Shown here: positions 50,930-62,184 of the stretch, in pieces
Layout of the letters: the number at the start of each line of letters is the position of its first letter
How positions within the stretch are numbered: the first letter of the stretch is position 1
NCBI GenBank assembly: GCA_027587225.1
Contig: JAPDDQ010000040.1
Location: 1 to 64,000 of the forward strand
From: Solirubrobacter taibaiensis
Lineage (GTDB): Bacteria > Actinomycetota > Thermoleophilia > Solirubrobacterales > Solirubrobacteraceae
DNA length: 64,000 nucleotides
Direction of reading: 5' to 3'
Program-made: the position numbers and the translations under genes
The notes under the pieces: generated by a model
What the model saw: only the letters and a program-made list of their open reading frames with translations
Database searches by the model: none
Told to the model about the DNA's origin: nothing

Positions 50930-52132
50930 TCAGTCACCCAATTCCCACGGCGCGGCGCCGTCGCGCACTGCGGCGGCCGCGGCGGCGAGGCGGTCCTGGT
51001 CGATCGCGTCGCGGAGCTCGGCCATCAGGCGCTGCAGGTAGGCCAGGTTGTGGATCGTGAGCAGGCGCATCGCGGTCTGCTCCTGGGCCTTGAACAGGTA
51101 GTGGATGTAGGCGCGGGAGTAGCCGGGCTCGCACGACGGGCAGGGGCAGCCCTCGCAGATCGGCTCCTCGGACTGCTTCCAGCGGGCCTTGGCGAGATCG
51201 ACACGCCAGCGCTTGGCCGGGTCGGGGACGACGGCCATGCCGTGGCGGCCGATCCGGGTCGGCATCGCGCAGTCGAAGGTGTCGATGCCGAGCTCGACGC
51301 CGCGGACCAGGTCGTCGACCTCGCCGATGCCGAGCAGGTGGCGCGGCTTGTCCTCCGGCAGCTCCTCGATCGTCCACTCGACGACCGTGAACATCTGATC
51401 CTTGGTCTCGCCGAGCGTGCCGCCGATGGCGATGCCACCGAGGTAGTCGCGCGCGGCGACCTCCTGCGCGGACGCGCGGCGCAGGTCCTCCTCCACCCCG
51501 CCCTGGACGATCCCGTACACAGTCTGACCCTCAAGTCCATGTTGACGGTGCCAGTCGATGCAGCGGTCCAGCCAGCGGTGCGTGCGCTCCGTCGACCGCG
51601 CGGTGTACTCGCGACCACCGTGGAACGGCGTGCACTCGTCGAACACGAGCGCGATGTCCGACCGCAGCGCCCCTTGGACCTCCATCGAGGTCTCCGGGCC
51701 CATGAAGTGCGTCGAGCCGTCGAGGTAGGAGCGGAACGTCACGCCCTGCTCCTCGATCTTCAGGATCGCGCCGGAGCGCTCGCCGACGAACTGGGCCTGG
51801 CGGCCCTTGATCTCGTCGGCGACGGTGCCGTGGCCCATCGAGAAGACCTGGAAGCCGCCGGAGTCGGTGATGATCGGCTTGTCCCACTTCTGGAACTCGT
51901 GCAGCCCGCCGTGCTGCCGGATCAGCTCTTGCCCGGGCGTCAGGAACAGGTGGAACGTGTTCCCGAGCACCATGTCGTAGCCGAGGGCGGCGGCTTCGCG
52001 GACCTCGAGCGTCTTGACGACGGCCTTGGTCGCGAGCGGGACGAACGCGGGGGTCCGGACCTCGCCGTGGGCGAGCTTGAGGGTGCCGGTGCGGGCGTAG
52101 GAGCCTGGGTCTCTGGTGCGAATGGAAAACAC
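50930..52132 (-). CDS. tgt: tRNA-guanine transglycosylase
   Basis: A 400-residue TIM-barrel enzyme that exchanges guanine 34 for queuine or its precursor. FSIRTRDPGSYARTG opens the fold; the proton acceptor Asp is in ITDSGGFQVFSMG, RNA-contact residues in GIVQGGVEEDLRRAS, the nucleophile Asp in GIDTFDCAMPTRIGRHG, and the zinc ligands in ICEGCPCPSCEPGYSRAYIHYL. GTG 52132 gives the normal N-terminus; longer frame upstream to 52438 is not supported. TAACGT lies 10 bases before it. Divergent from the DUF11 protein. Confidence 0.93.
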   Translation of the reverse strand: MFSIRTRDPGSYARTGTLKLAHGEVRTPAFVPLATKAVVKTLEVREAAALGYDMVLGNTFHLFLTPGQELIRQHGGLHEFQKWDKPIITDSGGFQVFSMGHGTVADEIKGRQAQFVGERSGAILKIEEQGVTFRSYLDGSTHFMGPETSMEVQGALRSDIALVFDECTPFHGGREYTARSTERTHRWLDRCIDWHRQHGLEGQTVYGIVQGGVEEDLRRASAQEVAARDYLGGIAIGGTLGETKDQMFTVVEWTIEELPEDKPRHLLGIGEVDDLVRGVELGIDTFDCAMPTRIGRHGMAVVPDPAKRWRVDLAKARWKQSEEPICEGCPCPSCEPGYSRAYIHYLFKAQEQTAMRLLTIHNLAYLQRLMAELRDAIDQDRLAAAAAAVRDGAAPWELGD

Positions 52133-52173
52133 GGGGGCGGCCACGTTAGCCGCCCTGCCTCGGCGCCAACGTG

Positions 52174-52204
52174 TTGGACGCGACCGGGGCCTCTCCCGTA
52201 CGAT
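52174..52204 (+). promoter_or_regulatory. Leaderless promoter of the DUF11 surface protein
   Basis: TTGGAC (52174-52179) and TACGAT (52199-52204), 19 bases apart, with exactly seven bases from the -10 to the ATG at 52212. Confidence 0.55.
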
Positions 52205-52211
52205 CCCGGAC

Positions 52212-55200
52212 ATGGCGGTCCGGATCGCCATAGCGGTGGGGATGCTGCTGGGTGTGTGGCCGTCGGCCGCCCTCGCGGAGCGCCCGTTCACGGCCCGCTT
52301 CAGCCAGAACGCCCAGGGCGACATCGCGCTGGTGGCCAACACGCTGCTGAGCTGCGTCGCCACCGAGCCGGCCTGCCCCGCGGCCCGCGCGGGCACGTCG
52401 TCACCGATCTCGGGCGCGAACAACAACGCGCGGGTCATGACCTACGTCGACGTGGACGCCGACCCGGCGACGTTCTCGTCGAGCGGCGCGCAGCTCACGC
52501 TGCCGGCCGACGGCCGCGTCCTGTTCGCCGGCCTTTACTGGGGCGGACGGCTGGCCGCGGGAACGGGCGGCGCCCCGGCCCCGAACCCGGCGGCGAGCGA
52601 CACCGTCCTCCTGCGCGCGCCCGGCGACGCCGACTACCGCACGGTCCGCGCCACGCAGCCCGTGGACACGGCGGGCGAGACCTACCAACGCTTCCTCGAC
52701 GTGACGGACATCGTGCGCGCGGCCGGCGCGGGCGAGTACGTGGTGGCCAACGTCCAGGCGGGAACGGGCCGCAGCGACGGGCAGCTCGCGGGCTGGACCC
52801 TGGTGGTGGCGTACGGCGACGGCGCCTCACCGCCGCGCAACCTGTCCGTGTTCGACGGGCTGCAGCAGGTCGGCTCCGGCAGCCCGGGTGTGACGATCCC
52901 GCTGAGCGGGTTCCGCACGCCGTCCAGCGGCCCCGTGCGCTCGACGGTCGGCGTTGTGGTCTACGAGGGCGACCGCGGCACCACGGGCGACGGCCTCACG
53001 CTGCAGGGCGCGTCCGGCCCGGTCACGCTCACCAACGCGCTCAACCCCGCCACCAACGCCTTCAACTCGACCATCTCCGTCGCCGGAGCCGACGCCGGCA
53101 CGCGGACGCCCGCCTACGCGAACCAGCTCGGCTTCGACGCCGACGTCTTCACGGCCACGAACGTGCTCGGCAACGGCCAGACGAGCACCCAGGTGCGCCT
53201 GACGACGAACGGGGACGCCTACCAGCCCGGCGTCGTCACGATCGCCACAGAGCTGTTCGCGCCCCGGATCGAGGCGACGAAGGCGGTGAGCCTGGCCACG
53301 GCGACGCTCGGGGCGGAGCTCACGTACACGACGACGATCCGCAACACCGGCCAGGACGCCGCGACGCTCGTGGATTTCGACGACGCGCTCCCCGCCGGCG
53401 TGACCCCGATCCCGAACACGCTCACTGTCGACGGCACACCCGTGCCCGACCCCACCGGCGGGCCGCTGCGGCTCGCGGACCTGCCCCCGGGCGCCCAGCG
53501 GGTCGTCGCGTTCCGGGTCCGGATCGACGACGGCGGGATCGCCACGAACACCGTGCTGGAAAACGTCGCGTCCGTCGCGTTCACCGCCGCGGACCTCGGC
53601 ACCCGCGACACCGTGCTCACCCCGCCGGCGCGGACCCGCGTACTCGTGCCCGACGTCGCCGTCACCAAGCGCCATTCGCCCGAGTTCGTGATCGGCTCGC
53701 CGTCCACGTACACGATCGACGTCCGCAACGCGGGCGACGCGCCCACCGTCGGCGTGGTCCGCGTGACCGACACGTTGCCGGCGGGACTCACGCCGGGAAC
53801 CGTCACCGCGCCCGGGTGGACGTGCACCGCGCCGCCCGCGCTGGAGTGCACGCGCAGCGACGCCCTCGCGCCCGGCGCCGAGTACCCGCCGATCGAGCTC
53901 GTCGTCACGCCGCAGCTCGGCTCGGGCGCCATCAGCAACACGGCCACGGTCAACGCGACGCCCGACGGCGACGCCACCAACGACACGTTCACCGACGACG
54001 GCGCGGCGACCCTCGCCGTCGTGGACTTGGAGATGGCCAAGGCCACGATCAGCCGGCCGTCGCAGAGCCCGACCGGCTTCATCCCCGGCGAGCCGATCGA
54101 GTTCGAGCTCACCGTGCGCAACAACGGCCCGGACACGGCCCGCGAAGTCGGCATCGCGGATCTGGCGCCGCCCTCGCTGGTGATCGACCGAACGGCGACG
54201 GGCGCGCCCTACCCGTGCACCTACCCGGACGCGCCGGCCCCCGGCACCTACCTCGAGTGCCAGGTCGGCACGCTCGAGCCCGGACAGTCGCGCTCCATCC
54301 GCGTCGTCGCGACGCTGGCCACGACGTATCCCCCGTACCCGTCGGACTCGGATGAGGTCAACCGCGCGGCGACCAGCTCGCTCTCGGGCGAGTACGACTT
54401 CTCCAACAACGTCGCCGAGTCGACGTTCCCGACGCTGCCCGTGACCGACGTCGCCGTGACCAAGCGTGCGGAGCCCGCGGAGGTGCCGGAGGGCGGCATC
54501 GTGACCTACACCGTCACCGTGACCAACAACGGGCCGGCGGTCGCCGACGTCTTCATGGCGGACACGCTGCCGGACGAGCTGCTGGACCCCGAGGTGACGA
54601 TCGCGGGCGGCACCGGCGAGTGCTCGCTCGCTCCGTTCCCCGACATCACCGAGCGGCCGATCCCGCAGTGCGTGATTCCGCAGATGGAGGTCGGCGGCGA
54701 GCGCACGATCACGATCCGCACCCGCGTCGCCACCGGGACGGCCGGCCGTACGCTCCCCAACCGCGCGGCGGCCAGCCCGGACGCCGCCGAACTCAACTTC
54801 GCCAACAACACGCAGGACGCGTCGGTGCTGATCGTCGAGGCCCCGCCCGAGCCGACGCCCACCCCCACCCCCGAGCCGACGCCCAGCCCAACGCCCGAGC
54901 CCACGCCGGTGCCGCAGCCGGCCGCGCCCGCACCGCCGCCGCCTCCGGTGACCGTCGAGACCGCGTGCCGCTCACAGCGCTTCTTCGAAGTCCGCTTCCG
55001 CGAACGCCGCGGCCGCGTGATCCGCAGCGCCCGCGTGGTGTTCAACGGGCGTCGCATCCCGGTCCGCAGGCGCGCGGACGGCCGCTGGATCGCGCAGATC
55101 GACCTCCGCGGCCTGCCCGCCGGAAGCTACGCCGTGAACCTCCAGGCGACGCTTCGCAACGGGCAGCGCCTGCGGTGGACGCGGTCCTATCGCACCTGCT

Positions 55201-55250
55201 CGACCAAGCTGCCGCCGTCGAACCGGCTCAGCGACCGCGACGCGCTCTAG
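52212..55250 (+). CDS. Large secreted DUF11-repeat surface protein
   Basis: A 1012-residue exported protein. Signal peptide (AVRIAIAVGMLLGVWPSAALA). An N-terminal domain of about 350 residues (VLFAGLYWGGRL, SVFDGLQQV, FDADVFTATNVLGNGQTS) is followed by four DUF11/CARDB-like beta repeats starting IEATKAVSLATATLGAELTY, VAVTKRHSPEFVIGSPSTY, LEMAKATISRPSQ and VAVTKRAEPAEVPEGGIVTY. A Pro/Thr/Glu linker (PTPTPEPTPSPTPEPTP) leads to a C-terminal basic beta domain. It probably spans or decorates the envelope. The stop interlocks with the MetE-like gene. Confidence 0.85.
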   Translation: MAVRIAIAVGMLLGVWPSAALAERPFTARFSQNAQGDIALVANTLLSCVATEPACPAARAGTSSPISGANNNARVMTYVDVDADPATFSSSGAQLTLPADGRVLFAGLYWGGRLAAGTGGAPAPNPAASDTVLLRAPGDADYRTVRATQPVDTAGETYQRFLDVTDIVRAAGAGEYVVANVQAGTGRSDGQLAGWTLVVAYGDGASPPRNLSVFDGLQQVGSGSPGVTIPLSGFRTPSSGPVRSTVGVVVYEGDRGTTGDGLTLQGASGPVTLTNALNPATNAFNSTISVAGADAGTRTPAYANQLGFDADVFTATNVLGNGQTSTQVRLTTNGDAYQPGVVTIATELFAPRIEATKAVSLATATLGAELTYTTTIRNTGQDAATLVDFDDALPAGVTPIPNTLTVDGTPVPDPTGGPLRLADLPPGAQRVVAFRVRIDDGGIATNTVLENVASVAFTAADLGTRDTVLTPPARTRVLVPDVAVTKRHSPEFVIGSPSTYTIDVRNAGDAPTVGVVRVTDTLPAGLTPGTVTAPGWTCTAPPALECTRSDALAPGAEYPPIELVVTPQLGSGAISNTATVNATPDGDATNDTFTDDGAATLAVVDLEMAKATISRPSQSPTGFIPGEPIEFELTVRNNGPDTAREVGIADLAPPSLVIDRTATGAPYPCTYPDAPAPGTYLECQVGTLEPGQSRSIRVVATLATTYPPYPSDSDEVNRAATSSLSGEYDFSNNVAESTFPTLPVTDVAVTKRAEPAEVPEGGIVTYTVTVTNNGPAVADVFMADTLPDELLDPEVTIAGGTGECSLAPFPDITERPIPQCVIPQMEVGGERTITIRTRVATGTAGRTLPNRAAASPDAAELNFANNTQDASVLIVEAPPEPTPTPTPEPTPSPTPEPTPVPQPAAPAPPPPPVTVETACRSQRFFEVRFRERRGRVIRSARVVFNGRRIPVRRRADGRWIAQIDLRGLPAGSYAVNLQATLRNGQRLRWTRSYRTCSTKLPPSNRLSDRDAL

Positions 55251-56395
55251 ACGGCCGCAGCCAGCGCCTCGCGGGCCAGCGCCGCGCCCGCGAGCCGCGC
55301 CGCGATCTTCTGCATCGCGATGTCGCGCGCGAAGTCCGGCGAGCCGTGCTTGGGCTTGACGTCGCGGCTGAAGGGCGAGAAGCCGCAGTCGTCGGTCGCG
55401 CCGAGGCGCTCGACCGGGATGTACTTGGCCGCGAGCACCAGCGCGTCGCGGATCTCCTCCGCCGTCTCCACCCGCGGGTCGAGCGGGTTCACGACGCCCA
55501 TGAAGCACACCTGCGGCACGCCGTCGGCATCCGCGCGGGAGTACTCGCCGCACATCCGGTAGACGCTCTCGCGGTCGGACTCGCTCGCGCACTGGATCAG
55601 GAAGTAGCCCGCGTTGAGCTGGAACATCTTCGACAGCAGCTTCTCGTAGGGCACCTCCTTGGAGTGCACGGAGTCGCAGTCGCCGCCCGGGCAGGTGTGG
55701 ATGCCGATGTTCACGCGTTCGTCGGCGCTGAAGCGATCGATCACGCGGTTGTTGAGGTCGATGAACTCCTGGAGCATGTCCTTGTTCGTCCAGGGGTTGC
55801 GGCTGTCGTTCTTGTTCGCCAGCCGCCCCTCGGTGAAGTCGATCGAGACACGCACCGCGCCGGCCGCGAAGCACTGGCGGATGTCCTTCTCCACCTCGTC
55901 GCACAGGTCGGCGAGGAACTGGTCACGCGTGTAGCCGGGCAGCTCCTCCTCGAGCGGGTACAGGAGCATCAACATCGACGGGGCGATCACGGCCTGCTTG
56001 ACCGGCCCGGACGCGATCGCCCTGTTCTTCTCGACGAACTCGGACGCGAACGTCTTGTAGCGGAACGGCCCGCCGGTGAGCCGCGGCAGCTGGCGATGGT
56101 GACCGTCGTCGAAGATGGCGAAGAACTGACCGTCGCCGGCGAGGTGCTCGGCGAGGCCGGTGCCCGCGAGCGTGTCCGTGATCGGGTACGTCGCGAAGCT
56201 GGACTCGCGCTGCTCGCCGTCGGTGACGATCGGCTCGCCCACCTCCTCGAGCCGGTGGATCGAATCCGCAGCGGCGGCATCCTGCTCCGCCTGCAACGCG
56301 GACCAGTCGATCCTGCCCTGGTCGTAGGCCTCGTAGGCCTCCTGGAGCTGCATCGGACGCGGCAGGGACCCAACCAGCTCGGTGGGAATGGCCAT
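55247..56395 (-). CDS. Cobalamin-independent methionine synthase-like protein (MetE C-terminal type)
   Basis: A 382-residue UROD/MetE-like TIM barrel. It begins PTELVGSLPRPMQLQEAYEAYD and has HTCPGGDCDSVHS (zinc His and Cys), QCASESDRESVYR and GATDDCGFSPFSRDVKPKHG (zinc Cys). The N-terminal half of full MetE is absent, as in core-type enzymes such as archaeal MetE. It is likely a methyl transfer enzyme of sulphur or one-carbon metabolism. It lies upstream of a MarR gene on the same strand. Exact methyl donor unknown. Confidence 0.82.
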   Translation of the reverse strand: MAIPTELVGSLPRPMQLQEAYEAYDQGRIDWSALQAEQDAAAADSIHRLEEVGEPIVTDGEQRESSFATYPITDTLAGTGLAEHLAGDGQFFAIFDDGHHRQLPRLTGGPFRYKTFASEFVEKNRAIASGPVKQAVIAPSMLMLLYPLEEELPGYTRDQFLADLCDEVEKDIRQCFAAGAVRVSIDFTEGRLANKNDSRNPWTNKDMLQEFIDLNNRVIDRFSADERVNIGIHTCPGGDCDSVHSKEVPYEKLLSKMFQLNAGYFLIQCASESDRESVYRMCGEYSRADADGVPQVCFMGVVNPLDPRVETAEEIRDALVLAAKYIPVERLGATDDCGFSPFSRDVKPKHGSPDFARDIAMQKIAARLAGAALAREALAAAV

Positions 56396-56457
56396 GCGCT
56401 TCTCCTCCCCCTACGGGTGCTGAGGCGAGCTCGCCTCAACGGGGGACGGTACCGCGA

Positions 56458-56928
56458 TCAGTCGGGGGCGGCGGCGCCAGGAAGCACGCGCTCCCAGGCC
56501 CCGGCGAAGCGCTGCAGCTCGTCCTCGGAGAAGTGCACGAGGAACCGCTGGCGCACGCCGTCCAGATGCGTCGGGCGGGCGCGCTCGAGCAGCGCCGCGC
56601 CCTTGTCGGTGAGCACCGCGAAGCAGCCGCGACCGTCGTCCGTGCACGTGTCGCGCACGAGCAGGCCGTCGCGCTCCAGGCGGTCCACGAGGCGGGTCAT
56701 GCCGGAGCGCGACAGCAGGACGGAGTCGGCGAGCTCGGCCATCCGGCGCTTGCGATTCGGCGCCGATTCAAGCGTGATCAGCACTTCATACGAGCTCAGT
56801 GGCAGGTCGTGGGCCGCGGACAACTCCGCGTCCAGCGCCTTCACCAGGGCCGTGTGCACGCGCAGCAGGCCACGCCAGGCCGCCAGTTCCGTCTCCGTCA
56901 GATCTACTCGTGTCTCAGGTACCGCCAT
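56458..56928 (-). CDS. MarR family transcriptional regulator
   Basis: A 156-residue regulator: LPLSSYEVLITLESAPNRKRRMAELADSVLLSRSGMTRLVDRLERDGLLVRDTCTDDGRGCFAVLTDKG, with the standard winged-helix order. The ATG follows TACAAT by exactly seven bases with no Shine-Dalgarno. A GTTGC/GCAAC palindrome at 56950 lies over the promoter, so it is likely autoregulated. It precedes the MetE-like gene on the same strand, which it may also control. Confidence 0.9.
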   Translation of the reverse strand: MAVPETRVDLTETELAAWRGLLRVHTALVKALDAELSAAHDLPLSSYEVLITLESAPNRKRRMAELADSVLLSRSGMTRLVDRLERDGLLVRDTCTDDGRGCFAVLTDKGAALLERARPTHLDGVRQRFLVHFSEDELQRFAGAWERVLPGAAAPD

Positions 56929-56935
56929 CTGGAGG

Positions 56936-56941
56936 ATTGTA
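56936..56941 (-). promoter_or_regulatory. -10 hexamer of the marR gene at 56928
   Basis: TACAAT on the minus strand, seven bases before the ATG. With one base off the consensus it is among the best -10 matches in the window. Confidence 0.6.
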
Positions 56942-56949
56942 GCGGCGTA

Positions 56950-56963
56950 GTTGCGTGAGCAAC
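56950..56963. promoter_or_regulatory. Probable MarR operator
   Basis: Arms GTTGC and GCAAC around GTGA, matching the common TTGC...GCAA core of MarR operators. It lies eight bases upstream of the -10 of the marR gene. Confidence 0.55.
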
Positions 56964-56977
56964 GGGTAATTGTCAGA

Positions 56978-58459
56978 TCAAAGAATCAGCGACCGGCCGG
57001 TCATCTCGGCCGGCTGCTCGATGCCCAGCAGCTTGAGCGCCGTCGGCGCGACGTCCGCGAGGATGCCCTCACCGTCGAGCTCAGACGCGCCGTTGGTGAC
57101 GATGATCGGCACCGGGTTCAGCGAATGCGCGGTGTTGACCGAGCCGTCGTCGTTGAGCATGTGGTCGCAGTTGCCGTGATCGGCGGTGACGATGCACGCG
57201 CCGCCCGCGGCGTGGACCGCTTCCACGACGCGCCCGAGCTGCGCGTCGACGGTCTCGACCGCCTTCACGGCGGCCTCGATCACGCCCGTGTGCCCGACCA
57301 TGTCGGGGTTGGCGAAGTTGATGATCGAGAACGCCGGCTTCTCGGCCTCGAAGTGCTCCAGGAAGCCGTCCGCGGCCTCACGCGCCGCCATCTCCGGCTT
57401 GAGGTCGTACGTCGCGACGTCGCGCGGAGAGGGTGCGAGCTCCCGCACCTCTCCCTTGTACGGCGTCTCTTCGCCGCCGTTGAAGAAGTACGTCACGTGC
57501 GGGTACTTCTCGGTCTCGGCCACGTGCAGCTGCCCGAGCCCTTCACCCGCGATGACCGACCCGATCGTCACCGAGGGCCGCTTGGGCGGGAAGACGACGG
57601 GATAGTCCCACTCCTCGTCGTACTCGGCGAGCGTGATGTAGCGGTCGATGACCTCCGCCCCGTCCCGTTCGATCTCGGTGAACTCCGGATCGCACAGCGC
57701 GAGCGTGATCTCGCGCATCCGGTCGGGCCGGAAGTTGAACGCGATCACGGAGTCGCCGGGCCGGATGCGGGCTTCCTCGCCGACGAGCGTGGCCGAGATG
57801 AACTCGTCCGTCTCGTCGCGCGCGTAGGCCTGCTCGGCCGCCTCGGCGGCGGTATCCACGTGATGCTCGGCCTTGCCGTGCACGAGCAGGTCGTAGGCCT
57901 TCTGCACGCGGTCCCAGCGCTTGTCGCGGTCCATGGCGAAGTAGCGCCCGATCACGGACCCCACGCGCCCGCCCCACGACTCGACGTCGGCGAGGTACTT
58001 CGCGCCGCCCTTGGGCGACGTGTCGCGCCCGTCGGTGAACGCGTGAACGATCGCGCCTTCGCCGACCAGCTCGATCAGCGCCTTCAGGTGGCGATCACTC
58101 GAATGCACGCCACCGTCGGACACCAGCCCGATCAGGTGCACGCGCGGCGCGTCCTTCAGCGCCCCGAGCAGCACCTCGTTCTCAGCCAGCGTCCCGTCCT
58201 CGACCGCCTTGTCGATGCGGGCGAGGTCCTGGGGCACGATCGCGCCCGCCCCGAGGTTGAGATGCCCCACCTCGGAGTTGCCCATCTGGCCCTCGGGCAG
58301 CCCGACGCTCGGGCCCATGGCCGTGAGCGTCGTGTGCGGCTTCGAGTTCCACAGCTCGTCGAACACCGGGGTCTTCGCGAGCGAGATGGCGTTGCCCGGA
58401 CCGTCAGGGGCGAGCCCCCAACCGTCCAGGACGATGAGCGCGACGTGCGGGACGGTCAT
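56978..58459 (-). CDS. gpmI: 2,3-bisphosphoglycerate-independent phosphoglycerate mutase
   Basis: A 493-residue, manganese-dependent alkaline-phosphatase-fold enzyme converting 3- to 2-phosphoglycerate. Landmarks: VALIVLDGWG (metal Asp), GQMGNSEVGHLNLGAG (nucleophile Ser), VSDGGVHSSDRHL, AFTDGRDTSPKGG, NFRPDRMREI, NFANPDMVGHTG and VTADHGNCDHM. The ATG overlaps the tpiA stop (ATGA). It is the last gene of gap-pgk-tpiA-gpmI. Confidence 0.95.
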   Translation of the reverse strand: MTVPHVALIVLDGWGLAPDGPGNAISLAKTPVFDELWNSKPHTTLTAMGPSVGLPEGQMGNSEVGHLNLGAGAIVPQDLARIDKAVEDGTLAENEVLLGALKDAPRVHLIGLVSDGGVHSSDRHLKALIELVGEGAIVHAFTDGRDTSPKGGAKYLADVESWGGRVGSVIGRYFAMDRDKRWDRVQKAYDLLVHGKAEHHVDTAAEAAEQAYARDETDEFISATLVGEEARIRPGDSVIAFNFRPDRMREITLALCDPEFTEIERDGAEVIDRYITLAEYDEEWDYPVVFPPKRPSVTIGSVIAGEGLGQLHVAETEKYPHVTYFFNGGEETPYKGEVRELAPSPRDVATYDLKPEMAAREAADGFLEHFEAEKPAFSIINFANPDMVGHTGVIEAAVKAVETVDAQLGRVVEAVHAAGGACIVTADHGNCDHMLNDDGSVNTAHSLNPVPIIVTNGASELDGEGILADVAPTALKLLGIEQPAEMTGRSLIL

Positions 58460-59210
58460 CCGCGCGCGGCCTCGACGATCGCGGCGAACGACGCCGCGTC
58501 CAGGGAGGCGCCGCCCACGAGGGCACCGTCGATGTCCGGCTGAGACAGGATCTCGGCCGCGTTCTCGGGCTTCAGGGAGCCGCCGTAGAGCACGCGCACG
58601 GCGTTGCCGGCCTCCTTGTCGAAGCCCTGCACGAGCGCGCGGACGAAGCCGCACGTCTCCTGCGCCTGCTCGGTCGTGGCGGCCAGGCCGGTGCCGATCG
58701 CCCACACGGGCTCGTAGGCCACGACCACGCGATGGAGCTCCGAGACCGGCACCTTCTCCAGACCTTCCTGGACCTGGTGACGGAGCTTGCGCTCGGTGTC
58801 GCCGCGCTCGCGCTCCTCCTCGGTCTCGCCCACGCACAGGATCGGGATGAGCCCGGCCTCGAGCGCCCGCGGGACCTTCAGCTGCAGCGCCCGGTCGGTC
58901 TCGCCGAAGTACTGCCGGCGCTCGGAGTGACCCACGATCACGCCCTGCACGTCGATCTCGACGAGCATCGGCGCGCTGACCTCGCCGGTGAACGCGCCGG
59001 AGTCCTTGTCGTGCATGTTCTGCGCGTAGACCTGCACCGCGCTGCCACGAGCGCTGTCCACGACCGCCTGCAGCGCGAGGAACTGCGGGGCGACGACGAT
59101 CTCGACGTCTTCCACCGCACCCACCCGCGGGAGGAGCCCCTGGATGAGCTCCTCCGACTCGGCGATCGTGTTGTTGAGCTTCCAATTGCCCGCGATGAAC
59201 GGTTTGCGAC

Positions 59211-59214
<4 letters not shown>
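58456..59214 (-). CDS. tpiA: Triosephosphate isomerase
   Basis: A 252-residue TIM barrel: FIAGNWKLNN, VGHSERRQYFGETD (catalytic His), AYEPVWAIGTGLAAT (catalytic Glu, loop 6), VLYGGSLKPENAAEI (phosphate loop). Interconverts dihydroxyacetone phosphate and glyceraldehyde 3-phosphate. ATGA overlap with pgk upstream, and with gpmI downstream. Confidence 0.95.
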
Positions 59215-61335
<2,121 letters not shown>

Positions 61336-61345
61336 TCTCAGTCCC

Positions 61346-61374
61346 TTTCCCGTGGAAAACGGGGGATGAGGCTA
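61346..61374 (-). promoter_or_regulatory. gap promoter -10 and leader palindrome
   Basis: TAGCCT (61369-61374, minus strand) is the probable -10. TTTCC-CGT-GGAAA (61346-61358) and, overlapping it, CCCGT-GGAAA-ACGGG (61349-61363) are inverted repeats in the start of the leader, a plausible operator for a sugar-phosphate-responsive repressor. Confidence 0.45.
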
Positions 61375-61404
61375 CCGAAGGCGGCGACATAACCCCGGCC
61401 GCGG

Positions 61405-62139
61405 TTACGCGGCGATGACAGCCACGGCCGTGCGACCCCCGTCCACGTCGATCACCGTGCCGTGCACGAACGCCGATTCGTCGCTCGCCAGATACACCGC
61501 CGCGTGCGCGATCGCGTCCGGTGTGCCGAGCTCCCCCGCCGGCGTTCCGCGCATCATCACGCCGCTCGCGTGGCCCGGCGCCTGGATCACGCCGGGCGAG
61601 ACCGCGTTCACGCGCACACCGGACGGTCCGTACTCGGCCGCCCACGCCCGGGTCATCGTCTCGATCGCGCCCTTCGTCCCGCTGTAGACCGGGCTGCCGA
61701 CGGCCATCCGGGCGATCCAGGAGCCGAGGTTGATGATCGCCCCGCCGCCCTGCTCGATCATCGCGGGTGCGATGGCCTCGACGAGGAAGAACGGCGCCTT
61801 GACGTTCACCGCGAACATCCGGTCGAACGTGTCCTCGTCGACCGGGGCGCCGGCGACGCTCGGGTAGATCCCGGCGCTGTTGACGAGGATGTCGATCCGG
61901 CCGAGCCGCTCGGTCGCGGCGGCCGCGAGCGCGTTCGACGCCGTCGGCGAGCCGTCGAGGTCAGCGGCGATGAAGTGCCCGCCGGTCGCGGCCGCCACCT
62001 CGGCGCCGCGCTCGGCATCCCGGCCGCTGACGACCACACGTGCCCCTTCGGCGGCGAACGCGAGCGCGATCGCCCGGCCGATGTTGCTGGTGGCGCCGGT
62101 GATCAGCGCCGTCTTGCCTTCAAGTCGATTGGACTGCAT
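61405..62139 (-). CDS. SDR family oxidoreductase
   Basis: A 244-residue classical short-chain dehydrogenase: NAD(P) site ALITGATSNIGRAIALAFA (TGxxxxIG; consensus TGxxxGIG), ILVNSAGIYPS, catalytic Ser in INLGSWIARM, and YxxxK in SPVYSGTKGAI. An Arg in VVSGRDAERG at the end of strand 2 suggests NADP. Substrate unknown. The ATG lies eight bases after TACAGT, and the first operator covers the start codon. Under the divergent TetR. Confidence 0.92.
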   Translation of the reverse strand: MQSNRLEGKTALITGATSNIGRAIALAFAAEGARVVVSGRDAERGAEVAAATGGHFIAADLDGSPTASNALAAAATERLGRIDILVNSAGIYPSVAGAPVDEDTFDRMFAVNVKAPFFLVEAIAPAMIEQGGGAIINLGSWIARMAVGSPVYSGTKGAIETMTRAWAAEYGPSGVRVNAVSPGVIQAPGHASGVMMRGTPAGELGTPDAIAHAAVYLASDESAFVHGTVIDVDGGRTAVAVIAA

Positions 62140-62145
62140 GGTCCA
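62130..62145. promoter_or_regulatory. TetR operator 1
   Basis: TGGACTGCATGGTCCA, arms TGGAC and GTCCA, covering the start codon of the SDR gene. Confidence 0.65.
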
Positions 62146-62154
62146 GAACTGTAC

Positions 62155-62170
62155 TGGACTGCGTAGTCCA
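62155..62170. promoter_or_regulatory. TetR operator 2
   Basis: TGGACTGCGTAGTCCA, arms TGGACT and AGTCCA. It is almost the same sequence as operator 1, 25 bases away, and lies next to the -10 TATCAT of the TetR gene. Confidence 0.65.
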
Positions 62171-62184
62171 ATATCATCGTGGGG

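Noticed and set aside
50498..54355. A 1285-codon plus-strand frame across tgt and the DUF11 gene
   Set aside because: It crosses two genes with clear families on other frames and has no domain of its own.
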